Shown piece by piece: positions 16,377 through 22,392 of a stretch of DNA of 33,473 nucleotides. The stretch covers positions 1 through 33,473 of the forward strand of contig JALSUN010000113.1 of assembly GCA_027061425.1 (NCBI GenBank). The letters run 5' to 3'. Made by a program: the position numbers and the translations under genes. Source of the DNA: Helicobacteraceae bacterium (lineage in GTDB: Bacteria > Campylobacterota > Campylobacteria > Campylobacterales > Sulfurimonadaceae). A model generated the notes under the pieces. That model was given only the letters and a program-made list of their open reading frames with translations, was not told the DNA's origin and did not search any database. How positions within the stretch are numbered: the stretch's first letter is position 1; each line of letters begins with the position of its first letter.

Positions 16377-17196
16377 CTTTTACCTTGATGCGTTTTGTAG
16401 ACACTTCTCTAACTCTTAAAAAAACAGGAAAGCGCGGCTTATGATACTTCGTCATCTCTTGGTATTTAAAAGTTACTATATCACCTACTTGAGGTGGGTC
16501 TCTTCTCTCTTCATCACTAAATCCAGAACCTATTTTAAAGCGGGTTCCATCTTTGAGTTTGCACTCTATGGAGCCAAGGAGACCCTTATACTTTCCTTTT
16601 CCGGGTATCTGTCGTATGACTTCGCACTCTGTATCTAAAAAACTCTTGACTTTTAGTGCTTTTGATGTTCTTTTGGCGATGTAGGGTGCCTTTGGGTCTC
16701 TTACAACAACACCCTCTCCACCCAATGTTTCTACCTTTTTAAGATATAGGGTTAACTCTTTTTTATTTTTGATAACTTTTTGAGAGAGTATTTTGATACT
16801 TCTACCCTCATAAGGCTTGACCAATGCAAGTCTCTCAAAAAGTCCACCTTTAGCATTTGGGACCTCAAAAATATAGTGTTTTATCTCTCGCCACTCTTGA
16901 GAAGGCACCTTGTCTCTCACTATAGAAGATATATGCTCAAAATCTTTTCGCCTACTCCATAACTCCCCATCAATAGGAAAAGGCGGATACTCTTTTGTAA
17001 ACCACTCTGGAGCATGTATGATCTCTCCTCCACGGCTTATAAGATGTTCTCCATCCCAGTAAGCACGAATACCATCAAGCTTTTCACTCACTACCCACCC
17101 ACTAATGTTTTGGTCTTTATAAACATTTAGAAGTAGAAGTTTTGGCTTTGTGGCAAAGAGTAAAAAGGGGATGAGTAAGAGGAGCAGTTTTATCAT
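16366..17196 (-). CDS. Exported ATP-dependent DNA ligase
   Basis: A compact 276-residue ligase with an N-terminal signal peptide (LLLLLIPFLLFATKPK). Motif I is KLDGIRA (nucleotidyl Lys39), followed by RGGEI, motif III-like PIDGELW, motif IV GGEGVVVR and motif V KALKVK. An OB-fold follows (GLLGSIECKLKDG...VGDIVTFKYQEMTKYHKPRFP). Such Lig E-type enzymes of Haemophilus, Neisseria and Campylobacter are secreted to the periplasm and have been proposed to act on incoming DNA in competence. Its place in a glycan operon is unexpected: its ATG overlaps the wbpE stop (ATGA) and its end overlaps wzx by 11 bases. No link of function with glycan synthesis is evident. Confidence 0.9.
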   Translation of the reverse strand: MIKLLLLLIPFLLFATKPKLLLLNVYKDQNISGWVVSEKLDGIRAYWDGEHLISRGGEIIHAPEWFTKEYPPFPIDGELWSRRKDFEHISSIVRDKVPSQEWREIKHYIFEVPNAKGGLFERLALVKPYEGRSIKILSQKVIKNKKELTLYLKKVETLGGEGVVVRDPKAPYIAKRTSKALKVKSFLDTECEVIRQIPGKGKYKGLLGSIECKLKDGTRFKIGSGFSDEERRDPPQVGDIVTFKYQEMTKYHKPRFPVFLRVREVSTKRIKVKDAQ

Positions 17197-18785
17197 AGAG
17201 TTTGAGTAATATACTCTATCTCTTCATCACTAAGATAAGGGTTCATAGGCAGACTCATGATCTCTTCACTTACCTTTTCAGCTATGGGGAATGCGCCTTT
17301 TTTATACTCTAGATATTTGAAACATTCTTGTAAATGAAGAGGTATGGGGTAGTGTACTGCAGTAGGGATACCGACAGTCTTAAGCTCTTTCTGAAGCTGG
17401 TCTCTGGTTGTTGGTTCTTGGTCGTTGGCATTGATTTGGATGGAATATTGTGCCCATACTGAGGTTCTGTTTTCTTCGACTGTAGGGGTAGTTAGTTTTT
17501 GGTTTTTGGTTTTTAGTTTTTGGTTGTATTTTTTGGCTACTTCTTGACGTAGAGCCAGATCTTTTTTGTAATATTTTAATTTGACATTGACTATAGCACA
17601 TTGCAAAGTATCCATACGACCACCCATACCAATATATTGATGGTGATAACGTTTAGACTGTCCATGGACTCTTAAAGAGCGGATTTTGGTTGCTAGTTTT
17701 TCGTTGTTGGTGAAGACGGCTCCTCCGTCACCGAAACAACCCAGCGGCTTGGCTGGGAAAAATGATGTGGTTGAGATGTCTCCCAGGTTGGAGTCGGTTT
17801 TACCTTTGTATGTAGCGCCGAATGACTGTGCACCGTCGATGATGATGTGCAGTTTTTGGTTTTTGGTTTTTAGTCTTTTGTCGGCGATGGCTTGTATGGC
17901 ATCAATGTCTGCAGGTTGCCCGTAGAGACTGACAGGCATAATGGCTTTGGTTTTCTCTGTAATGGCTGCTTCTATCTTGGTGGCATCAATGTTATAAGTC
18001 TTTTCATCTATATCTACAAAAACAGGAACAGCACCTAAAAAAGCGATGGTCTCAGCTGTTGCTATAAAAGTAAAGGGGGTGGTGATGATCTCATCACCAG
18101 GTTTGATGTCTAGTGCCATCATCGCAAGCAGTAGAGCATCGGTTCCTGAACTACAGGTAATGGCATATTTAGCACCGGTAAATGTTTGAAGGTTTTTTTC
18201 AAGTTCTACTACTGCGTCTCCCATGATATAACTAGTGTTGTTGAGTACCATATCCATCTCTTTTTCTAGTTCTGGTTGATATATGAAGTACTGTTTTTTG
18301 AGGTTGGCGAAATCGATGCTGGTTGCTGGTTGCTGGTTTTTGGTTTTTAAAAAATTCTCTGGTGAAATAGTGTGGTCTGGGTACTTTTCCATCATTTTTC
18401 TATCACGAGTGACTACTTGTGCATTGACAGCTTTTGCACTTGCTATCACCTGTGAGTCTTCTATATCTTCGTAATCTAATTCTATATAAGAGGGGGTTTT
18501 GGCAATTTTGAAATAGGACAAGAACTCTTTTATCATGGCATGAACTATTTGCAAGACTTGTTTTCTCGTCATTTTCGGATATTCTATCTTCAAGAGATTG
18601 TATTTCATGAACTCAAAATTATCTATTGATGAACCAGATATAAACACAAAATCTTTTTGCTTTAAAAACTCAAAGACCTCTACAGATGCAGGGAACCGTT
18701 CTCTACGCTCCTCTTCATAATAATCAAGTAGGATATTTAAATCAAGAAGAATATTTGTCATGGGTAAATTTGGCATATGCATCAT
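17193..18785 (-). CDS. wbpE: PIN toxin domain fused to WbpE aminotransferase
   Basis: One 530-residue frame with two parts. Residues 9-145 are a PIN nuclease-like domain: ILLDLNILLDYY (Asp15, Asp21), DIEDSQVIASA (Asp107/Asp110) and VVTRDRKM (Asp128). Residues 157-530 are a complete WbpE, the PLP aminotransferase making UDP-GlcNAc(3NH2)A from the 3-keto sugar; SFFPAKPLG holds Lys346 and IIIDGAQ holds Asp317. The joint (146-156, LKTKNQQPATS) is encoded by a heptamer array. Three more arrays insert RLKTKNQKL (304-312), NQKLKTKNQKL (421-431) and a diverged NANDQEPTTRDQ (452-463) in the aminotransferase. The PIN part likely starts at M9 (18761) and overlaps the antitoxin gene. A PIN-WbpE fusion is not a known architecture to me. 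Confidence 0.9.
   Translation of the reverse strand: MMHMPNLPMTNILLDLNILLDYYEEERRERFPASVEVFEFLKQKDFVFISGSSIDNFEFMKYNLLKIEYPKMTRKQVLQIVHAMIKEFLSYFKIAKTPSYIELDYEDIEDSQVIASAKAVNAQVVTRDRKMMEKYPDHTISPENFLKTKNQQPATSIDFANLKKQYFIYQPELEKEMDMVLNNTSYIMGDAVVELEKNLQTFTGAKYAITCSSGTDALLLAMMALDIKPGDEIITTPFTFIATAETIAFLGAVPVFVDIDEKTYNIDATKIEAAITEKTKAIMPVSLYGQPADIDAIQAIADKRLKTKNQKLHIIIDGAQSFGATYKGKTDSNLGDISTTSFFPAKPLGCFGDGGAVFTNNEKLATKIRSLRVHGQSKRYHHQYIGMGGRMDTLQCAIVNVKLKYYKKDLALRQEVAKKYNQKLKTKNQKLTTPTVEENRTSVWAQYSIQINANDQEPTTRDQLQKELKTVGIPTAVHYPIPLHLQECFKYLEYKKGAFPIAEKVSEEIMSLPMNPYLSDEEIEYITQTL
17399..17426 (+). repeat. Diverged heptamer array inside wbpE (4 units)
   Basis: Plus-strand units GGTCTCT, GGTTGTT, GGTTCTT, GGTCGTT keep the GGT-N-N-T-T/T frame of the GGTTTTT family with 7-base spacing. 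They encode part of NANDQEPTTRDQ on the coding strand. Compared with Pseudomonas WbpE as remembered, this spot is about 7 residues (21 bases, three heptamers) longer. Confidence 0.7.
17494..17521 (+). repeat. Heptamer array inside wbpE (4 units)
   Basis: AGTTTTT, GGTTTTT, GGTTTTT, AGTTTTT in tandem. The coding (minus) strand reads through as NQKLKTKNQKL, residues 421-431, just after the conserved LRQEVAKKY stretch of WbpE. Confidence 0.9.
17851..17878 (+). repeat. Heptamer array inside wbpE (3 perfect units plus one diverged)
   Basis: AGTTTTT, GGTTTTT, GGTTTTT then AGTCTTT. It encodes RLKTKNQKL (304-312), placed directly before the strand carrying the PLP-binding Asp317 (IIIDGAQ). The family normally has a short Gly-containing turn here. 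Confidence 0.9.
18321..18348 (+). repeat. Heptamer array at the PIN-WbpE fusion joint (4 units)
   Basis: GGTTGCT, GGTTGCT, GGTTTTT, GGTTTTT. It replaces the expected stop of the PIN gene and the start of wbpE and encodes the linker LKTKNQQPATS (146-156). No ATG or ribosome site for a separate wbpE start is evident at its edge. Confidence 0.9.
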
Positions 18786-18999
18786 ATTTTATTTCATTGT
18801 CATCGAAATCAGCCGAATGCGTATTCATACCGATTCTTCTCCAATTTTGGGCTATGTACTCATCAGAAAAAGTTTCTTTTTCTTGTGCAAGATCTTTAGT
18901 TGTTTTTATTTCAACACCTTTATCTTGAAAACTTTTTAACAACCAAATGATTTTATCAGCTATCGATTCATTTTTTATATTTACAATCAACTGCATCAT
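18742..18999 (-). CDS. Probable antitoxin partner of the fused PIN domain
   Basis: An 85-residue acidic/basic mixed small protein (MMQLIVNIKNESIADKIIWL..., ending AKFTHDKYSS). It begins with a beta-strand plus amphipathic helix, followed by a polar tail, and lies immediately upstream of and overlapping the PIN frame, the usual antitoxin-toxin order. AAAGGA precedes the ATG pair at 18999/18996. I do not recognise a named DNA-binding family. The antitoxin role rests on position, size and overlap. It is bounded upstream by the heptamer array at 19034-19068. Confidence 0.6.
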   Translation of the reverse strand: MMQLIVNIKNESIADKIIWLLKSFQDKGVEIKTTKDLAQEKETFSDEYIAQNWRRIGMNTHSADFDDNEIKYDAYAKFTHDKYSS

Positions 19000-19033
19000 A
19001 ATTCCTTTATATTTCCATCAATTATAACATATT

Positions 19034-19068
19034 GGTCTTTGGCCATCTGTTTTTCATTTTTGGTCTCT
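19034..19068 (+). repeat. Degenerate heptamer array between wbpD and the antitoxin gene
   Basis: Units on the plus strand: GGTCTTT, GGCCATC, TGTTTTT, CATTTTT, GGTCTCT. Seven-base spacing and the end units match the family; the middle is decayed. It ends 4 bases from the wbpD stop and fills most of the 73-base spacer. Confidence 0.65.
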
Positions 19069-19072
19069 GTCA

Positions 19073-19669
19073 TTATTTGTTGTTTACTTTTAGATCATTG
19101 TTGATGAGTTCGTATGTTGCGAATTCATCTTCTGCTCTATTGCTTTCAAAATCGAGTGTATCGCCTGAGATCCCGACCCAGCCGATCTGTTTGGCAGGAA
19201 CACCTACCATAAGAGCATAAGGCTTAACATCTCTGTTGATGACGGCACCAGAACCTATAAGCGCATACTCACCGATAGTCACACCACAGACGATGGTCGC
19301 ATTGGCGCCTACAGAACAGCCTTTTTTAAGTAGAGTCTTTTTGAACTCGTCACGCCTGACTATAAAGCTTCTAGGGTTGATGACATTAGTAAAGACCATA
19401 GAGGGACCTAAAAAGACATCATCTTCGACGTCAACACCTTCATAGATAGAGATATTGTTTTGTACTTTGACACCATTGCCTACTTTAACTTTTGGACCGA
19501 CAACACAATTCTGACCAAAAGAGCAGTTCTCACCGATAGTAGTATGAGAAAGTACATGAGAAAAGTGCCAAATTTTAGTGTTATCACCTATAGTTACATT
19601 ATCGTCAACGTAGACACTTTCATGAGCATAATAGTTTTTGGTTTTTGGTTTTTGGTTTTTGGTATTCAT
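19073..19669 (-). CDS. wbpD: UDP-2-acetamido-3-amino-glucuronate N-acetyltransferase
   Basis: A 198-residue left-handed beta-helix acyltransferase. Hexapeptide repeats run from VYVDDNVTIGDNTKIWHFSHV through PKVKVGNGVKVQNNISIYEGV to GVTIGEYALIGSGAVI, shown here as separate parts of one array (about residues 15-165). It should acetylate the 3-amino group made by WbpE, giving UDP-GlcNAc(3NAc)A. A short helix and tail (VGVPAKQIGWVGISGD) follow. The first 12 residues, MNTKNQKPKTKN, are encoded by a heptamer array, so the N terminus is not native to the family. The ATG overlaps the upstream stop as ATGA. Confidence 0.92.
   Translation of the reverse strand: MNTKNQKPKTKNYYAHESVYVDDNVTIGDNTKIWHFSHVLSHTTIGENCSFGQNCVVGPKVKVGNGVKVQNNISIYEGVDVEDDVFLGPSMVFTNVINPRSFIVRRDEFKKTLLKKGCSVGANATIVCGVTIGEYALIGSGAVINRDVKPYALMVGVPAKQIGWVGISGDTLDFESNRAEDEFATYELINNDLKVNNK
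19633..19660 (+). repeat. Heptamer array at the wbpD 5' end (4 units)
   Basis: AGTTTTT then GGTTTTT three times, followed by the partial unit GGTATTC, which contains the reverse complement of the wbpD start region. On the coding strand it encodes TKNQKPKTKN right after the start Met. It marks the junction between the four-helix-bundle gene and wbpD. Confidence 0.92.
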
Positions 19670-20019
19670 ATGCTTTTCTTTATCGAGGTAATTAATGCAT
19701 TTAGCATTTTTTTAATTTGCAGCGTTTTTGTCTGTATACTAGTAATATCTTGAATGTAGCCAATGTTTTTAGAAATCAATAGTTGTGTCTCGAGTTCACA
19801 TAGAGATCCCAGCGATATATAAAGAAATTGAACAAACTCTTTTTTAGAATTTCTTGAACTTCCTTCAGCAATATTGCTAGGTACGGAAACAGCTGAACGA
19901 CGCATTTGATCAGAAAGTGCATAGGTCTCTTCTTTTGGAAGAAGTTTAACGAGGACATAAACCTCTGTGACAAGGCCCATAGACTTCTGCCAAACATCAA
20001 GTTGTTCATAACCCGCCAT
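19666..20019 (-). CDS. Four-helix-bundle protein (S23/IVP family)
   Basis: A 117-residue all-helical protein. The pattern YEQLDVWQKSMGLVTEVY, then ALSDQMRRSAVSVPSNIAEG and SLGSLCELETQLLIS, is the signature of the 'four helix bundle' or 23S-rRNA intervening-sequence protein family, relatives of the accessory protein Avd of diversity-generating retroelements. Function is unknown for free-standing members. It has no obvious part in sugar synthesis, yet it separates wbpB from wbpD and shares ATGA with wbpD. Heptamer arrays lie on both sides (20035-20069 and 19633-19660), which suggests insertion as a cassette. The ribosome site is weak. Confidence 0.9.
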   Translation of the reverse strand: MAGYEQLDVWQKSMGLVTEVYVLVKLLPKEETYALSDQMRRSAVSVPSNIAEGSSRNSKKEFVQFLYISLGSLCELETQLLISKNIGYIQDITSIQTKTLQIKKMLNALITSIKKSI

Positions 20020-20034
20020 ATTAATGCTCTTTAA

Positions 20035-20069
20035 CTAAAAACGAGAGACCAAAAACCATCAACCAAGCA
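20035..20069 (+). repeat. Heptamer array at the wbpB 3' end
   Basis: Plus-strand units CTAAAAA, CGAGAGA, CCAAAAA, CCATCAA, CCAAGCA. It is in opposite orientation to most other arrays (CCAAAAA on the plus strand). It covers the wbpB stop codon (TGA, 20061-20059) and its last codons, and the spacer to the four-helix-bundle gene. Confidence 0.7.
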
Positions 20070-21018
20070 CCTTTTTACAAAAAGGGTGGTATTCACCTTT
20101 AAGACCAACAGGGTCAAGGTTTCTTATAGTAGAGACGGTACGAATGGAACCATAAGCTTCATCAAGACCAAAACCATTACCTTTTAAGATCTCTTGATAA
20201 CTAAGAGTATGTAAGTCAGTAAACCCACCAGAGAACTCTATTTCGTCACCATTGACAGTGATAGAACGATAGGTTCTTTGACCTTGTGCTTTGATCTCTT
20301 CAGGTAGATAGTCATAGTTTACAGAGAGAAACCATCTCACATTGGCATTTTTGAGTTTGAAAGTACCTGCGTTACAGTCTGGTGTTTTAACATTAACAAT
20401 GTTCTCTTCGACGTCACCAAAAATCCAACAGAGCATGTCATAGAAGTGAACACCAATGTTAGAAGCGATACCTCCTGACTTCTCTTCATGCCCTTTCCAT
20501 GAAATAAAATACCATTTTCCACGAGAAGTAAGGTAGGTGAGATCAATGTCGTAGATTTTATTAGGGTTTTCTGCAAGCTCTTTAGAAACTTTCTCTTTTA
20601 AGGCAATGATGGAAGGGTGTAGACGTAGTTGTAAGATGTTGTAAACCCTTTGACCTGTCTCTTGTTCGATGACCTTGAGCTGGTCAATGTTATGAGGGTT
20701 TAAAACGAGAGGTTTTTCACAAATAGCATCAGCACCACTTTTAAGAGCAAAGCGTATGTGAGAGTCGTGAAGATAGTTTGGAGAACAGATAGACATATAG
20801 TCTATCTTTTTACCTGTATCACGATGCCATTTATCTACAAAACGATCAAAGCGCTCAAACTCTGTAAAAAAGTCTGCTTGGGGAAAGTTACTGTCCATAA
20901 TCCCAATGCCGTCATAAGGGTCAAGTGCCGCAACAAGGTTGTTTCCAGTCTCTTTGATGGCTTTCATATGTCTTGGTGCGATGTAACCTGCTGCGCCCAT
21001 CAGTGCAAAATTTTTCAT
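20059..21018 (-). CDS. wbpB: UDP-N-acetylglucosaminuronate 3-dehydrogenase (WbpB)
   Basis: A Gfo/Idh/MocA-family oxidoreductase of 319 residues. The N terminus MKNFALMGAAGYIAPRHMKAI is nearly diagnostic of WbpB; CEKPLV (about residue 100) and NIGVHFYDMLCWIFGD are the substrate/cofactor-site stretches, and TYRSITVNGDEIEFSGGFTDLH is also conserved. It oxidises C3 of UDP-GlcNAcA, giving the 3-keto substrate for WbpE; in Pseudomonas the NADH is recycled with 2-oxoglutarate. AAAGGAAAAG precedes the ATG. It lies 66 bases after wbpA, with an array in the spacer. Confidence 0.95.
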   Translation of the reverse strand: MKNFALMGAAGYIAPRHMKAIKETGNNLVAALDPYDGIGIMDSNFPQADFFTEFERFDRFVDKWHRDTGKKIDYMSICSPNYLHDSHIRFALKSGADAICEKPLVLNPHNIDQLKVIEQETGQRVYNILQLRLHPSIIALKEKVSKELAENPNKIYDIDLTYLTSRGKWYFISWKGHEEKSGGIASNIGVHFYDMLCWIFGDVEENIVNVKTPDCNAGTFKLKNANVRWFLSVNYDYLPEEIKAQGQRTYRSITVNGDEIEFSGGFTDLHTLSYQEILKGNGFGLDEAYGSIRTVSTIRNLDPVGLKGEYHPFCKKVLG

Positions 21019-21045
21019 ACTATCTTTTCCTTTTTATCTTAATAT

Positions 21046-21087
21046 CTATCAACAATTATCTAAAAACCATCAACTGACAACCAACTA
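21046..21087 (+). repeat. Heptamer array between wbpA and wbpB
   Basis: Six units: CTATCAA, CAATTAT, CTAAAAA, CCATCAA, CTGACAA, CCAACTA. Two of them match units of the 20035-20069 array exactly (CTAAAAA, CCATCAA). The last unit contains the wbpA stop codon (TAG, 21087-21085). Confidence 0.7.
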
Positions 21088-22347
21088 CAATCTCCAAGTA
21101 GGATTTTCAACGATGCCTTTGATATCTATAAGTACGGCGTCACCATTGGAAATTTTTTGATAATCTTCTGTTTTAAGCTGTTTAAATTGTTTATGAGCAA
21201 CAGCTACAACAATAGCATCATAGGTAGTAGTGCTTTCAAATGGATCCTCTATAATACCATGCATGTAGTGTTGTTTATCTTCATCTGGATCGACCCATGG
21301 ATCATACACATCGACCTGACAGTTATAGGCTTTAAGCTCTTCGATGATGTCAACGACCTTGGTATTACGCATGTCAGGGCAGTCCTCTTTAAAGGTGACA
21401 CCTAAGATGAGTACCTTTGCCCCTTTGACCTTTTTATCTTCTTGTATCATCATCTTGACAGTCTGTTCTGCGATATATTTTCCCATACCATTGTTGATTT
21501 GTCGTGCACCGAGGATGAGGTTGGGCTTGTAGCCCATCTCTTCTGCCTTATAAGTCAAGTAGTAAGGATCTACACCGATACAGTGTCCACCTACAAGACC
21601 TGGTGTTAGTTTTATAAAGTTCCATTTTGTAGCAGCAGCGTTAACCACTTCATTGGTATCTATGCCCATAGTGTTAAAGATGAGTGAGAGCTCATTGATG
21701 AGTGCAATGTTGACATCTCTCTGTGTATTTTCTATGACCTTAGAGGCTTCAGCAACTTTGATACTTGTTGCTTTATAGGTACCAGCAGTGATAACACTTT
21801 TGTAGAGGGCATCGACTTTGTCCGCTATCTCAGGAGTAGAACCTGAAGTGACTTTTAAAATTTTAGTAACGGTATGTTCTTTGTCACCAGGGTTAATGCG
21901 TTCCGGGGAGTAACCTGCAAAAAAGTCTTGGTTAAAAACAAGTGAAGATGTTTTTTCAAGAACAGGAACACAGACCTCTTCGGTGACACCAGGGTAAACA
22001 GTGGACTCATAGATGACGATGTCCCCTTTTTTAAGAACATGACCGACCGTTTCAGAAGACTTTATAAGTGGTGTCAAATCAGGACGGTTAGAACTGTCTA
22101 TAGGAGTTGGAACGGTCACGATAAATACTGTGGCATCTTCGATATCATCTGTATTGGTAGTGTAGCTTAAATGGTTTTTGACTGCCAACAGTTGGTTTTC
22201 GTCTAATTCCAAAGTACGGTCATAACCTCTATGCAGTTCATCTATGCGTGCACAGTTAATGTCAAAACCGACAACATCGTATTTACGTGCAAAAGCGTGG
22301 GCGAGAGGTAGTCCGACATAACCGAGACCTATAATTGCTATTTTCAT
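21085..22347 (-). CDS. wbpA: UDP-N-acetylglucosamine 6-dehydrogenase (WbpA)
   Basis: A 420-residue nucleotide-sugar dehydrogenase. GLGYVGLPLA (7-16) binds NAD, the middle helix carries KVIENTQRDVNIAL, and the catalytic Cys256 lies in GGHCIGVDPYYLT; the C-terminal UDP-binding domain has GVTFKEDCPDMRNTKV. It oxidises UDP-GlcNAc to UDP-GlcNAcA, the first step of the WbpA-B-E-D pathway. The neighbours support this over UDP-glucose or UDP-ManNAc dehydrogenase. A 45-base gap with TTAAAT-rich sequence precedes it, possibly with its own promoter. Confidence 0.94.
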   Translation of the reverse strand: MKIAIIGLGYVGLPLAHAFARKYDVVGFDINCARIDELHRGYDRTLELDENQLLAVKNHLSYTTNTDDIEDATVFIVTVPTPIDSSNRPDLTPLIKSSETVGHVLKKGDIVIYESTVYPGVTEEVCVPVLEKTSSLVFNQDFFAGYSPERINPGDKEHTVTKILKVTSGSTPEIADKVDALYKSVITAGTYKATSIKVAEASKVIENTQRDVNIALINELSLIFNTMGIDTNEVVNAAATKWNFIKLTPGLVGGHCIGVDPYYLTYKAEEMGYKPNLILGARQINNGMGKYIAEQTVKMMIQEDKKVKGAKVLILGVTFKEDCPDMRNTKVVDIIEELKAYNCQVDVYDPWVDPDEDKQHYMHGIIEDPFESTTTYDAIVVAVAHKQFKQLKTEDYQKISNGDAVLIDIKGIVENPTWRL

Positions 22348-22392
22348 TAAAATTCCATAGATTTAAATATACAACATTATATTAGATTTGTT

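Noticed and set aside
17380..17601. Second minus-strand frame of 73 codons within wbpE rich in KTKNQK
   Set aside because: It exists only because the heptamer arrays are open in all frames; the wbpE frame carries the conserved residues.
19666..20019. Four-helix-bundle gene as evidence of an rRNA intervening sequence or a diversity-generating retroelement
   Set aside because: No rRNA, reverse transcriptase or variable/template repeat is visible nearby.
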